The notes under the pieces: generated by a model
Databases searched by the model: none
What the model saw: only the letters and a program-made list of their open reading frames with translations
Told to the model about the DNA's origin: nothing
Translations under genes and position numbers: made by a program
Source: Pedobacter sp. W3I1
GTDB lineage: Bacteria > Bacteroidota > Bacteroidia > Sphingobacteriales > Sphingobacteriaceae
Assembly (NCBI RefSeq): GCF_030816015.1
Contig: NZ_JAUSXN010000001.1
Span: 558,001 to 622,000, forward strand
Length of the DNA: 64,000 nt
Direction of reading: 5' to 3'
In this document: positions 17,647 through 27,109 of the stretch, piece by piece
Layout of the letters: each line of letters starts with the position of its first letter
How positions within the stretch are numbered: position 1 is the stretch's first letter

Positions 17647-17749
17647 AAGCCGAAATGTTTGGTAATGTAACAAATTAAATGACAGACAGTGCAGGTTGCC
17701 GATTGTCATTCAAATGTTTATCTTGGGAAACCAAATATTCTTATTACTT

Positions 17750-19273
17750 ATGAGCGACAATTTACCCAAGAACAATATCTTTAAAGTAATCGGTGCATCA
17801 TCTTTAGGCACACTGATTGAATGGTATGATTTTTATATTTTTGGTAGCCTTGCAGTTATCATTGGTCATCAGCTGTTTCCAGAAGATGCAGGTGCATCTG
17901 CCTTAATCAACACCCTGGCTATTTTTGCAGCAGGTTTTATTGTTCGTCCATTTGGCGCATTGGTTTTTGGCAGGCTTGGCGATTTAATCGGCCGAAAATA
18001 TACTTTCTTGCTCACTTTGGTACTAATGGGTGGATCGACTTTTTTTATCGGTTTAATTCCCTCTTATAAAAGCATTGGTTATGCCGCACCAATTTTGGTT
18101 TTAATATTAAGGTTAATCCAGGGCCTGGCTTTGGGTGGCGAATATGGTGGTGCCGCAACCTATGTGGCAGAACATGCACCAAAAAACAAACGTGGTTTTT
18201 TTACCAGCTGGATTCAAACTACCGCAACATTGGGGTTGTTCCTTTCGCTGGGGATTATCGTCATTACGAAGAATATTTTAGGTGCTGAAACTTTTGGCGA
18301 TTGGGGCTGGAGAATCCCTTTCCTGCTGTCAATTGTGCTCGTTGTGGTGTCGATTTACATTCGCATGAAAATGCACGAATCGCCCATGTTTTCTAAATTA
18401 AAGGCGGAAGGAAATATCTCAAAGAACCCACTGAAAGAGAGTTTTAACAACAAAGCGAATTTTAAAATGGTCCTCCTGGCGTTGTTTGGCGCTACTATGG
18501 GGCAAGGGGTAATCTGGTATACGGGGCAGTTTTATGCACAATCGTTTTTAGAAAATACCTGTAAGCTGGATTTTAACGATTCGAGATATATTTTACTCTG
18601 GGGAATCGCTTTTGCCACACCATTTTTTGTGGTATTCGGGGCCTGGAGCGATAAGGTTGGCCGGAAATGGATTATGCTTACCGGTATGCTTTTAGGAATT
18701 CTTTTTTATCGCCCCATCTATCAAATGTTTTTGGATGATACCGATTATACAAAAATTGAACAGACTGATATTTTATCTGCTACCCCGGCTCCGGTAAGTT
18801 CTGTTTTAATTGCGAATTCAACTGATAGTTTACGAACAGTTTCTACTAAAGTAATGCTTAGAAATGGCGCTTCCTTTAACAGGGTGCAAACCGATACGGT
18901 TTCTGCAACAAAAGGAATTCTCTTAGGTAAAGAAGTAATAAAAGATAAAGTTTTGCCTACGCCATTATTCTGGAAATTTGTTGGCTTAATTTTCTTCCAG
19001 ATTTTGCTGGTAACCATGGTTTATGGGCCAATTGCGGCTTTCTTGGTAGAGTTATTCCCTACTAAAATCCGGTACACTTCTATGTCTCTACCCTATCATA
19101 TCGGTAATGGTGTTTTTGGAGGGCTTGTGCCATTTATTGCCACACTGATTGCAAGCTTTTCAGGTTCTACGCCACTATCTGGCCTTTGGTATCCGATAGG
19201 TATAGCGGCACTGAGCCTCGGTATTGGCACCATTTATTTATCGAATAAAAGAGACGAAAATATTAACGACTAG
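17750..19273 (+). CDS. MFS transporter, metabolite:H+ symporter (MHS) type
   Basis: 507 residues from the ATG at 17750; the frame extends to 17696 but MSDNLPKNN is the natural start. Twelve membrane helices are expected. Family signatures: GTLIEWYDFYIFGS at the N-terminus, FGRLGDLIGRKYTF in the loop 2-3 motif, and LALGGEYGGAATYVAEHAP. This matches MHS transporters for carboxylates, osmolytes or shikimate (ProP/KgtP/ShiA relatives). An unusual Ser/Thr-rich hydrophilic stretch of ~75 residues (about 326-402) interrupts the C-terminal half. The substrate is unknown. A small membrane protein gene follows after 11 bp. Confidence 0.88.
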   Translation: MSDNLPKNNIFKVIGASSLGTLIEWYDFYIFGSLAVIIGHQLFPEDAGASALINTLAIFAAGFIVRPFGALVFGRLGDLIGRKYTFLLTLVLMGGSTFFIGLIPSYKSIGYAAPILVLILRLIQGLALGGEYGGAATYVAEHAPKNKRGFFTSWIQTTATLGLFLSLGIIVITKNILGAETFGDWGWRIPFLLSIVLVVVSIYIRMKMHESPMFSKLKAEGNISKNPLKESFNNKANFKMVLLALFGATMGQGVIWYTGQFYAQSFLENTCKLDFNDSRYILLWGIAFATPFFVVFGAWSDKVGRKWIMLTGMLLGILFYRPIYQMFLDDTDYTKIEQTDILSATPAPVSSVLIANSTDSLRTVSTKVMLRNGASFNRVQTDTVSATKGILLGKEVIKDKVLPTPLFWKFVGLIFFQILLVTMVYGPIAAFLVELFPTKIRYTSMSLPYHIGNGVFGGLVPFIATLIASFSGSTPLSGLWYPIGIAALSLGIGTIYLSNKRDENIND

Positions 19274-19284
19274 ATACGAAGAAG

Positions 19285-19536
19285 ATGAATACGTTAAAGA
19301 AATTTTTAGGATTAATCTGGATGGTTTTAGGACCATTAACAATGACTTTTTTGTTTATCCAGGCAATAGATAAGGTAGGCTTGACCCATACAGATATTGA
19401 ACGTACCAATACCATTCTGCAATGGGCAATTATCCTGTTTATTTTCTTCCCAATTAGTTTGGGATTGATGATATTTGGTTTTTATGCATGGAAAGGTGAG
19501 TATGATCGCCTCCCCGAAAGTTCAGAGGAATTATAA
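19285..19536 (+). CDS. Small two-helix membrane protein downstream of the MHS transporter
   Basis: 83 residues with two hydrophobic segments (FLGLIWMVLGPLTMTFLFI, then WAIILFIFFPISLGLMIFGF) and a short acidic C-terminus. I do not recognise its family with confidence. The 11-bp gap shows it is cotranscribed with the transporter, so an accessory or subunit role is plausible but unproven. Confidence 0.65.
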   Translation: MNTLKKFLGLIWMVLGPLTMTFLFIQAIDKVGLTHTDIERTNTILQWAIILFIFFPISLGLMIFGFYAWKGEYDRLPESSEEL

Positions 19537-19557
19537 TTTATACCTCATTCCTTTTCC

Positions 19558-20349
19558 TTAATTCGCCTTGTGATTGATATTTTTTAATTCATTATAAACC
19601 AACTGCGCAACTGCTTTGGCGCCTTCCGGCTGAAAGTGGGTATTATCTTTTTGTCCTTTTGGATAAGCCTCATATTTTGCCGAGTCTAAATTCATAAAGT
19701 AATGTTTGCTTACAAATTCATTGCCTTTCGTGGTGAAAAAGCTTGCTGAAAGTGAGGTTAGATCGATGATGGGCGTATTTAATTCTTTGGCTATATCTTT
19801 CACCGCTTGTGGATATTCCCCATGTGCACTGCCCAATTTGCCATCTTTCCAGGGATAATTGCGGGTAACCGGGGTAATCAGGATCGGTAAAGCACCTTTC
19901 GCTCTTGTTTCTTTCACATACATTCTTAAAAAATCTTTATAGCCCGGGATATCAACATAACGTTCAGGTTTATCTTTCGCGGCATCGTTGTGCCCAAACT
20001 GGATCAATACCAGGTCATTCTTTTCCAGGGTTGATAAAACTTCTTTCCACCTTCCCTCTTCAAAAAATGTTCTGGTGCTTCTTCCCCCTTTTGCCTTGTC
20101 GATAACCAAAGCACTGTCGCTTTTAATCAGCCTGTTTAATTTTTTTAAGCTGTCTTTTCTTAAGAATTGTTGAAAAACCTGTCCCCAGCCCGTAATGGGA
20201 TATTTTTTCTGCAGATAACCTTCATCCAAAGTATAGTCTGCTACAGTAGAATCACCGATTAAATACACCTTAACAGGTTTTGGTTTTATAATGAAAGACA
20301 TCAGTAAAACGATGCCAAGGGCTGCTATAAAGTATTTGTATTTTTTCAT
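19558..20349 (-). CDS. Rhamnogalacturonan acetylesterase, CE12-type SGNH hydrolase
   Basis: 263 residues with an N-terminal hydrophobic signal/anchor. SGNH motifs are complete: the nucleophile S34 in LIGDSTVADY, glycine block KGGRSTRTF (about 87-95), N121 in QFGHND, and the catalytic D235/H238 in DNTHFQPEGA. The order and motif spacing match CE12 rhamnogalacturonan acetylesterases, which remove acetyl groups from galacturonate in rhamnogalacturonan I. It lies 4 bp after the GH43 gene on the same strand, so the two form an operon at the edge of the pectin locus. A second CE12-like gene lies at 38635-39375. Confidence 0.88.
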   Translation of the reverse strand: MKKYKYFIAALGIVLLMSFIIKPKPVKVYLIGDSTVADYTLDEGYLQKKYPITGWGQVFQQFLRKDSLKKLNRLIKSDSALVIDKAKGGRSTRTFFEEGRWKEVLSTLEKNDLVLIQFGHNDAAKDKPERYVDIPGYKDFLRMYVKETRAKGALPILITPVTRNYPWKDGKLGSAHGEYPQAVKDIAKELNTPIIDLTSLSASFFTTKGNEFVSKHYFMNLDSAKYEAYPKGQKDNTHFQPEGAKAVAQLVYNELKNINHKAN

Positions 20350-20353
20350 CTTG

Positions 20354-21994
20354 TTATTTTAATGCTTGTACACGGAACCAATCATATTCGGCAATTCCTG
20401 AATCATTGGTTTGGCTATCCCGAATAGCAAAGATTCCCATTTTTGCGCCGATCCATTGTCCTGCTGTTGCCTGAAACTCATCTCCCACATGAGTAAATCG
20501 AGTTCCATCTTCACTGTAACTAAACTGGCATTTTGCACCAGCAGTAACTTTAACCCTGAAATATACCAAGCTCGATTTTAGTTTGGTAATTTCCTTTTCA
20601 TTTTCGGCTTTCCCCTTGTCGGCACTTTGGCAAACACCGTACATGAGGTATAATCCGTCTTTTTTACTTTGAATGCTAATCTGTGCATAACTTCTCCCCA
20701 TTACCACCAAACCCGTTTTTTCATTTTCTAATTTTGGATTAGGTTTAAACAAGAGTTTGGTTGTTACCATAAATTCATCGGCAGGAAATTTCTGCATCAG
20801 CAGATTCGGAACATCCCAAAGGTTTTTAGCTTCCTCAGGAATTTTCGAAGTGTATAATTTTAGTAAGCCCTTACCGGCATCAGTAAATAACCAGGTTGGT
20901 TGCGGATTGGCCTGCCATTGCCATTGCAAGCCTAATTTTGGCGTGTCGAACTCATCACTCTCCACCGGAGTTTCGATCGGATAAACCTTACCTACATTCG
21001 GCTTTTTATAGGGGATAACGGGCTCACCTTTGCCGTCGCCGTCAGCATCAATACCGATAACAGGCCAGTTATTGATCCATTTCATGGGCTGTAAATGAAG
21101 CACGCGACCATAAGCATCTTTGTCCTGAAAATGAAGGAACCAGTCTTCACCTGTTTGCGTATTTACCCAGGCACCTTGATGAGGACCATTTACTGAAGAT
21201 TTTCCTTGATCCATTGCTACTTTCCTTTCATATGGGCCATAAATATTCTTACTTCTCAAAATTAATTGCCAGCCTGTAGAAACACCTCCAGCTGGCGCAA
21301 ATAAATAGTAAAAGCCGTTGCGTTTATAAAATTTTGGACCTTCAATGGTTGGGTCGAGCTCATGTCCATCGTAAACAATTCTACCAGTTTCTGTAGCTTG
21401 CGCTCCGTCGTTGGTTAATGGCATAATGGCTAATACACTTTTTATCCCTGCACGGCTCCCCGCATAGGCATAAGCCAGGTAGGCTTTGCCGTCTTCATCC
21501 CAAAATGGGCAAGGATCAATCAATCCTTTACCTGCGGCAACCAGTTTTGGTGCAGACCACTCTCCTGTTATGGTTTTTGCTTTGGTTAAATAAATGCCAA
21601 AGTCAGGATCTGGATAATAAATATAAAATTCGCCATTTCGATAACGGATGGAAGGTGCCCAAACGCCATTGCCATGTTGTGTTTTTTCGAAATGATCGAA
21701 TGGAGGCTGACGTTTTAAAGCATGACCAATTATTTTCCAGTTCACCAGATCTTTCGAATGCAGAATCGGTAATCCAGGTATGGCGTCGAAACTGGAAGCA
21801 ATCATATAAAAATCATCTCCTACACGGATGGCATCGGGATCAGAATAATCGGCGTTGATCACCGGGTTTTTATAGTTTCCATTACCTAGGTCTGAAACCC
21901 AAACCTTGGATACATACCCACTTTTTGGAGCGAGTTGTGCAAACGTATGTATGTTAAGGCTTAAAACAAGGATTGAACTAAATAGATATTTCAT
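20354..21994 (-). CDS. Glycoside hydrolase family 43 (arabinofuranosidase/xylosidase type)
   Basis: 546 residues: signal peptide (to about A20), five-bladed propeller GH43 domain (about 40-340) and a C-terminal jelly-roll domain (about 350-546, of the beta-xylosidase C-terminal type). The likely general base is D52 in NADYSDPDAI. The pKa-setting Asp is in LIDPCPFWDED, and the general acid Glu in TIEGPKFYKR. Linkage is not fixed by sequence, but in a pectin locus, trimming of arabinose from arabinan or arabinogalactan side chains is the best guess. It forms an operon with the downstream CE12 esterase, read away from the methylesterase gene. Confidence 0.9.
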   Translation of the reverse strand: MKYLFSSILVLSLNIHTFAQLAPKSGYVSKVWVSDLGNGNYKNPVINADYSDPDAIRVGDDFYMIASSFDAIPGLPILHSKDLVNWKIIGHALKRQPPFDHFEKTQHGNGVWAPSIRYRNGEFYIYYPDPDFGIYLTKAKTITGEWSAPKLVAAGKGLIDPCPFWDEDGKAYLAYAYAGSRAGIKSVLAIMPLTNDGAQATETGRIVYDGHELDPTIEGPKFYKRNGFYYLFAPAGGVSTGWQLILRSKNIYGPYERKVAMDQGKSSVNGPHQGAWVNTQTGEDWFLHFQDKDAYGRVLHLQPMKWINNWPVIGIDADGDGKGEPVIPYKKPNVGKVYPIETPVESDEFDTPKLGLQWQWQANPQPTWLFTDAGKGLLKLYTSKIPEEAKNLWDVPNLLMQKFPADEFMVTTKLLFKPNPKLENEKTGLVVMGRSYAQISIQSKKDGLYLMYGVCQSADKGKAENEKEITKLKSSLVYFRVKVTAGAKCQFSYSEDGTRFTHVGDEFQATAGQWIGAKMGIFAIRDSQTNDSGIAEYDWFRVQALK

Positions 21995-22044
21995 TTTACA
22001 ATGATGTTTTTTTAATATTTGGTCAGTTATTTATTTAGCGTTAC

Positions 22045-22118
22045 GTCATTCCCGCGCAGCGTGAATCTTAATGCGGCTTGTGATTGGCATTAAGATTCCC
22101 AATCAGGTTGGGAATGAC
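22045..22118. repeat. Nested inverted repeat (MITE- or REP-like)
   Basis: Outer arms GTCATTCCC (22045-22053) and GGGAATGAC (22110-22118) enclose inner arms GAATCTTAATGC (22063-22074) and GCATTAAGATTC (22087-22098), a perfect 12-bp pairing. No ORF lies inside. It sits in the gap between the divergent GH43 and methylesterase genes. Confidence 0.6.
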
Positions 22119-22191
22119 AATGCATGTATTTTATCAAATTAGCCTACTAACAAGGTTAAGGCTTTTTTTATTTTCAGGCAAGTTGTTATTG

Positions 22192-22217
22192 TGCAATCGT
22201 TCCCGACATCGTTTGCA
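22192..22217. promoter_or_regulatory. Candidate LacI-type operator upstream of the pectin methylesterase gene
   Basis: TGCAATCG (22192-22199) faces CGTTTGCA (22210-22217), matching the half-sites of the palindrome next to the lacI-like gene at 47270. It lies ~140 bp before the methylesterase start, in the GH43/CE8 divergent region. It is inferred from sequence likeness only. Confidence 0.4.
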
Positions 22218-22354
22218 ATGTTTAATCTTTAAAAAACTTCTTTCTGATGAATATTAATGTTTAAAATTGTTTATCATATATTTTAAAACACGGCTGCGTT
22301 ACAAAGTTTATACTTTTACGTGGCCGATTTTAATTTAAGCCTAACCGAATTGAT

Positions 22355-23311
22355 ATGAAAACAATCATCCTGTTCTTTCTCGTAGTGATTTCATTCGTTG
22401 CAAATGCCTTTGATGTTAAACCCGATTTTATTGTGGCTGCCGATGGAAGCGGAAACTTTAAAACCGTACAGGAAGCGATACACGCGGTGCCCGATTTCAG
22501 GAACAAAACAACTGTAATCTTTATCAAAAAAGGCATTTATAAAGAAAAACTGATATTGGCCGCTTCTAAAAAGAATGTAAGGTTTATCGGCGAGAGTTTA
22601 AACGAAACCATTTTAACCTATGATGATTATGCCCAGAAGAAAAATGCTTTTGGCGAAGAAAAAGGTACTTCTGGTTCCTCCAGCTTTTATATTTATGGCG
22701 AAGGCTTTTCTGCTGAGAACATTACTTTCGAAAATTCATCAGGCCCGGTGGGTCAGGCCGTTGCGGTTTGGGCCGGGGGTGATAAATTAATTTTTACCAA
22801 TTGCAGGTTTTTAGGCTTTCAGGATACACTTTATACCTATGGAGGAAACAACCGTCAATATTATAAAAACTGCTACATCGAAGGAACAGTCGACTTTATC
22901 TTTGGGGCTTCGACAGCCTGGTTCGAAAGCTGCACCATTTTCTGTAAGAAAGCTGGTTATATCACTGCTGCTTCAACCGCCGATACCACAAAATTTGGTT
23001 ATGTATTAAACAAATGCAAAATCAAGGGAGATGCACCAGCCAATAGTTTCTATCTGGGCCGCCCCTGGAGGCCTTATGCAAAAGTTGCCTACCTCAACTG
23101 CGAACTTCCGGATTTAATTCGCCCCGAGGGTTGGAACAACTGGGGCAAAGAAAGTAACGAGAAAACTGCCTATTACGCTGAATATAAAAGTACTGGAAAA
23201 GGAGCCGATCCAAAAAACAGGGTAAACTGGTCGCACCAATTAACAGAAGAAGCGTATAAAAGTTACATTTTGGAAAACGTTTTCCGTGGGTGGAATCCGG
23301 AGACTAAATAA
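22355..23311 (+). CDS. Pectin methylesterase, CE8
   Basis: 318 residues with a signal peptide (MKTIILFFLVVISFVANA) and the right-handed beta-helix of CE8. Every key residue is visible: Q134 (GQAVAVW), Q156 and D157 (FLGFQDTLY), the nucleophile D180 (GTVDFIFG), and R236 with W238 (LGRPWRPY). It hydrolyses methyl esters on homogalacturonan, making the chain open to polygalacturonase and pectate lyase. It is the first plus-strand gene of the degradation block and is followed by its own terminator. A paralogue lies at 39390-40412 on the other strand. Confidence 0.95.
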   Translation: MKTIILFFLVVISFVANAFDVKPDFIVAADGSGNFKTVQEAIHAVPDFRNKTTVIFIKKGIYKEKLILAASKKNVRFIGESLNETILTYDDYAQKKNAFGEEKGTSGSSSFYIYGEGFSAENITFENSSGPVGQAVAVWAGGDKLIFTNCRFLGFQDTLYTYGGNNRQYYKNCYIEGTVDFIFGASTAWFESCTIFCKKAGYITAASTADTTKFGYVLNKCKIKGDAPANSFYLGRPWRPYAKVAYLNCELPDLIRPEGWNNWGKESNEKTAYYAEYKSTGKGADPKNRVNWSHQLTEEAYKSYILENVFRGWNPETK

Positions 23312-23343
23312 GTCATGCAAGTATCTGATAAACAACACATAAT

Positions 23344-23366
23344 CACCTTAAATAAGGTGCTTTTTT
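23344..23366 (+). terminator. Rho-independent terminator after the first methylesterase gene
   Basis: CACCTTA (23344-23350) pairs with TAAGGTG (23353-23359) around AA, then C and six T residues. The polygalacturonase gene therefore probably has its own promoter. A half-site CGATTGCA at 23384-23391 resembles the LacI-type operator. Confidence 0.75.
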
Positions 23367-23470
23367 GCTTTATTTTCCGGTAACGATTGCATAGATTTCT
23401 CTTCTGTTTTAAGTGCAAACAACGTACACTTGTTATTACAATAACCAAGTATAATTTAACAGCGCAAATA

Positions 23471-25144
23471 ATGAAACATATTTCTGGTCGTTTATGCCGT
23501 ATTAAGATAGCTCTGGCATGCTTAATTTTATCTTCTGCAAGTTCTGCTATCGCGCAACAAAAGCAAACCTTACCCGTTATTCAGCAGGTTAAATTTAAAA
23601 AAGATACCACGAGCATTGTTAGCTTCGGGGCAAAAGGCGATGGGATTACCTTAAATACCCAAAGCATTAATAAAACCATTGCCAGCGTGAGTCAAAAAGG
23701 TGGTGGTGTTGTTTTAATTCCTTCGGGCCTTTGGTTATCTGGCCCTATCGAGTTAAAAAGCAACGTAAACCTACATTTAAAACGCGATGCTATTCTTCAG
23801 TTTACCGACGATTTTAACCAATATAAATTGGTGCAGGGAAATTGGGAAGGCCAACCCGCGTGGAGAAATCAAAGTCCAATTTCGGGTGTTAATCTCGAAA
23901 ATATAGCCATTACCGGAACCGGAATTATTGATGGAAACGGTGGCGCCTGGCGCATGGTTAAAAAAGATAAACTCACCGAAACACAGTGGAAAACTTTGGT
24001 AGCCTCTGGAGGCGTAGTGAGGGCTGATGGGAAAATGTGGTATCCATCAGAGAAAACCGTTAAAGGTTCGAATACTAAAAATGCAGGCGTAATTGAGGCG
24101 GGTAAAACAGCAGCAGATTATGAAGATATCAAAGATTTTCTTCGTCCGAATTTGTTGGTGTTAACGGGTTGTAAAAAAATTCTTTTAGAAGGCGTTACCT
24201 TTCAAAATTCACCAGCATGGAATTTACACCCTTTACTTTGTGAGGATTTGACCTTAAGAAACTTACAGGTAAAAAACCCCTGGTTTGCACAAAATGGTGA
24301 TGGTGTTGATGTAGAATCGTGCAAAAACGTATTGATTGAAGGCAGCACTTTCGATGTGGGTGACGATGGAATCTGCATTAAATCAGGAAGGGATGAAGCT
24401 GGCCGTAAACGTGGTGTGCCTACAGAAAATGTAATTGTTCGGAATAATGTAGTTTACCATGCGCATGGCGGTTTCGTAATCGGTAGCGAAATGAGTGGTG
24501 GTGCGAAAAATATCTGGGTGTACGACTGCTCTTTTATTGGTACTGATATTGGACTGCGCTTTAAAACTACCCGTGGCCGTGGTGGTGTAGTCGAAAATAT
24601 TTACATCAATAACATCAACATGATTGATATTCCTGGTGAAGCGATTCTGTTTGATATGTATTATGCTGCGGTTGATCCGGTTCCTTTAGCAGGCGAAAAA
24701 CGTGAAGCCATTAAAACCGTAATGGTTCCTGTAACCGAAGCTACCCCTCAGTTCAGAAACTTTTATATTAAAGATGTGGTTGCCAACGGTGCTGAAAAAG
24801 CAATATTTTTTAGGGGTTTACCAGAAATGAACATCAAAGATATCCACCTGGAAAACGTAACCATAAAAGCGAAAAAAGGGATTGAAATTATAGAGGCCGC
24901 AGGAATTTTTCTTAAAAACATAAACATCATTACCGAAGATACCAGTCCGGTTGTAATGATCCAGAACAGTTCGAACATCAATATCAGCAACTTAAAATAT
25001 CCTGATAACAGCAAAGTTTTATTTGATGTGACCGGAGAAAAAACAAAAGGTGTAAAAATTAGTGGAACAGATGTTTCTAAAGCCAAAATGACTTCACTTT
25101 TAGGTACCGAAGTAGATAAAAAAGCACTGGAAATTTCAAAATAA
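23471..25144 (+). CDS. Polygalacturonase-type glycoside hydrolase family 28
   Basis: 557 residues from the ATG at 23471, where a signal peptide starts (ending SSASSAIAQ); the frame runs back to 23387 without support. It has the N-terminal pectate-lyase-3-like strand (TTSIVSFGAKGDGITLN) and a beta-helix body. The GH28 catalytic acids are in NGDGVDV (near 275-280) and GDDGICIKSG (near 296-304), with AHGGFVIGS and RFKTTRGRGG completing the active site. It hydrolyses galacturonide bonds, probably on imported or surface oligogalacturonides. The size fits exo-acting bacterial members. The GH105 gene follows after 5 bp. Confidence 0.93.
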   Translation: MKHISGRLCRIKIALACLILSSASSAIAQQKQTLPVIQQVKFKKDTTSIVSFGAKGDGITLNTQSINKTIASVSQKGGGVVLIPSGLWLSGPIELKSNVNLHLKRDAILQFTDDFNQYKLVQGNWEGQPAWRNQSPISGVNLENIAITGTGIIDGNGGAWRMVKKDKLTETQWKTLVASGGVVRADGKMWYPSEKTVKGSNTKNAGVIEAGKTAADYEDIKDFLRPNLLVLTGCKKILLEGVTFQNSPAWNLHPLLCEDLTLRNLQVKNPWFAQNGDGVDVESCKNVLIEGSTFDVGDDGICIKSGRDEAGRKRGVPTENVIVRNNVVYHAHGGFVIGSEMSGGAKNIWVYDCSFIGTDIGLRFKTTRGRGGVVENIYINNINMIDIPGEAILFDMYYAAVDPVPLAGEKREAIKTVMVPVTEATPQFRNFYIKDVVANGAEKAIFFRGLPEMNIKDIHLENVTIKAKKGIEIIEAAGIFLKNINIITEDTSPVVMIQNSSNINISNLKYPDNSKVLFDVTGEKTKGVKISGTDVSKAKMTSLLGTEVDKKALEISK

Positions 25145-25149
25145 CAAAC

Positions 25150-27081
25150 ATGAAGAGATCAATTTTATATACAGTAGCAGCCCTTATCGGATTTTCTATT
25201 TTATCGCTAAGTGGATTTGCTCAAAAGAAATTATCAGAACAGTTAACCTTAACTGCGATGGAAAAACTGTTTCAGGACACCACGCTATTAAAAGGCGCCA
25301 AAGGCCCTAAATGGACATACGACATGGGCGTGGTGCTGGAAGGTGCAGCAGCAGTTTGGCGGAATACTGGCGATGGGAAATATTTTAAGTACATCCAGAG
25401 TTCAATGGATGCTTATTTGGATAAGGAAGGGAATATCACCACCTATAAACCAGATGACTTTAACATCGATAACATCAAAAACGGTCGTTCGTTATTGCTT
25501 TTGTACAAGGTTACCGGGCAACAGAAATACCTGCTAGCGGCAACTAAATTATATGATCAGCTTCAAAAACAACCGCGTACCAAAGAAGGTGGGTTTTGGC
25601 ACAAGAAGATTTATCCAAATCAGATGTGGTTGGATGGATTGTATATGGGCGAGCCTTTTTACGCGGAATATGCTAAGCTGATGAAAAAAGATGCAGCTTT
25701 CGACGATATAGCCAAACAGTTTATCCTGATGGAGAAAAATGCCCGCGATGCTAAAACAGGATTGCTTTATCACGGTTATGATGAAAGTAGAACAGAGCAA
25801 TGGGCCGATAAAAAAACAGGTCGTTCTCCAAATTTCTGGGCCAGGGCTATGGGCTGGTATATTATGGCCTTGGTAGATGTGCTGGATAATTTTCCTGCCA
25901 ATCACCCGCAGCGGAAAGAATTAATTGCCATTTTAAACCGTACGGCCACCGCGGCAGTAAAATACCAGGATCCAAAATCAGGGGTTTGGTTTGATATTTT
26001 AGATATGCCGATCAGAAAAGGAAATTACCTGGAAAGCTCGGCATCGAGCATGTTTGTATATGGTTTGGCCAAAGGGGTGCGTAAAGGCTGGTTGTCGCCA
26101 TCATTTATGGCTGCTGCTAATAAAGGTTACGCGGGTTTAAAGAAAGAATTTGTTGAACAAGCGGGAGTTGAAAGAATAAACCTGACCAAAACCGTTTCGG
26201 TATCAGGCCTTGGCGGAAAACCTAAATATCGCGACGGAAGTTTCGACTACTATATCAGCGAAAAAGTAATCACCAATGATCCAAAAGGTGTAGGTTCATT
26301 TATTTGTGCGGCTGCTGAGATGGAGATTGATGCCTTAGCAAAACCAGGCAAAGGTTTAACCGTTACCGTGGATAATTTCTTCAACAACGAGTACATGAAT
26401 GGCCCTACCGGAGATAAAATCCCTTTCCATTATGTTTGGGGGGAAGATGACAATAATGGATTTTCATTATTCGGTAAAGTATTTAACGATGCGGGGGTTA
26501 AAACCGCTACGCTTAAAACAGCACCAACAGCATCAAACTTAAAAGGAAGTAATATTTACATTATTGTTGATCCTGATACGGAGAAAGAAACGGCGAATCC
26601 AAACTTTATGAATGCCGAACATGCCAAACAGGTTAGTGATTGGGTTAAAGCTGGAGGTGTATTAGTGCTGTTGTTAAATGATGCCGGTAATTGCGAAATT
26701 TCAAAATTCAACGTGCTGCCAGAAACTTTCGGCATCCATTTTAACGAGGATAGTCGCAATAAGGTTCAGGGTTCAAATTTTGAGCAGGGCGCGGTAAAAA
26801 TCCCGACTGGTAATTCAATTTTTAAAACGGCCAGGAAAGTTTATATCAAGGAAATTTCGACTATAGTAGCAAAAAGCCCTGCGGTTTCAGCCTTAACAGA
26901 TAGTGGTGATGTGCTTATTGCAACGGCAAAATATGGCAAGGGAACTGTTTTCGCGGTAGGTGACCCGTGGTTTTATAATGAATATATCGATGGCAGGAAA
27001 TTGCCCGCTGAATTTGAAAACTTTAAAGCAACGAACGATCTGGTAAACTGGTTGATTAAACAGGTTCCGGGGAAAAAGTAG
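25150..27081 (+). CDS. GH105 unsaturated galacturonyl hydrolase fused to a DUF4350/GATase-like domain
   Basis: 643 residues: signal peptide (to about A24), an alpha/alpha-barrel GH105 domain (about 30-390) and a C-terminal Rossmann-like domain (about 400-643). The proposed catalytic Asp is D162 in QMWLDGLYMGEPF, with D107 in the NIDNIKNGRSLL strand. GH105 enzymes remove the unsaturated uronic acid left at the non-reducing end by pectate or rhamnogalacturonan lyases. The second domain (DNFFNNEYMNG, VKAGGVLVLLLND, VGDPWFYNEY) resembles DUF4350 or ThuA-like modules, with no clear catalytic residues. It is 5 bp downstream of GH28 and likely in one transcript with it. Confidence 0.9.
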   Translation: MKRSILYTVAALIGFSILSLSGFAQKKLSEQLTLTAMEKLFQDTTLLKGAKGPKWTYDMGVVLEGAAAVWRNTGDGKYFKYIQSSMDAYLDKEGNITTYKPDDFNIDNIKNGRSLLLLYKVTGQQKYLLAATKLYDQLQKQPRTKEGGFWHKKIYPNQMWLDGLYMGEPFYAEYAKLMKKDAAFDDIAKQFILMEKNARDAKTGLLYHGYDESRTEQWADKKTGRSPNFWARAMGWYIMALVDVLDNFPANHPQRKELIAILNRTATAAVKYQDPKSGVWFDILDMPIRKGNYLESSASSMFVYGLAKGVRKGWLSPSFMAAANKGYAGLKKEFVEQAGVERINLTKTVSVSGLGGKPKYRDGSFDYYISEKVITNDPKGVGSFICAAAEMEIDALAKPGKGLTVTVDNFFNNEYMNGPTGDKIPFHYVWGEDDNNGFSLFGKVFNDAGVKTATLKTAPTASNLKGSNIYIIVDPDTEKETANPNFMNAEHAKQVSDWVKAGGVLVLLLNDAGNCEISKFNVLPETFGIHFNEDSRNKVQGSNFEQGAVKIPTGNSIFKTARKVYIKEISTIVAKSPAVSALTDSGDVLIATAKYGKGTVFAVGDPWFYNEYIDGRKLPAEFENFKATNDLVNWLIKQVPGKK

Positions 27082-27109
27082 GATTTAACCACAGATAGAT
27101 TAAATATTA

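Noticed and set aside
21505..21858. 117-codon frame antisense to GH43
   Set aside because: It lies wholly inside a well-supported GH43 gene and shows no family features.
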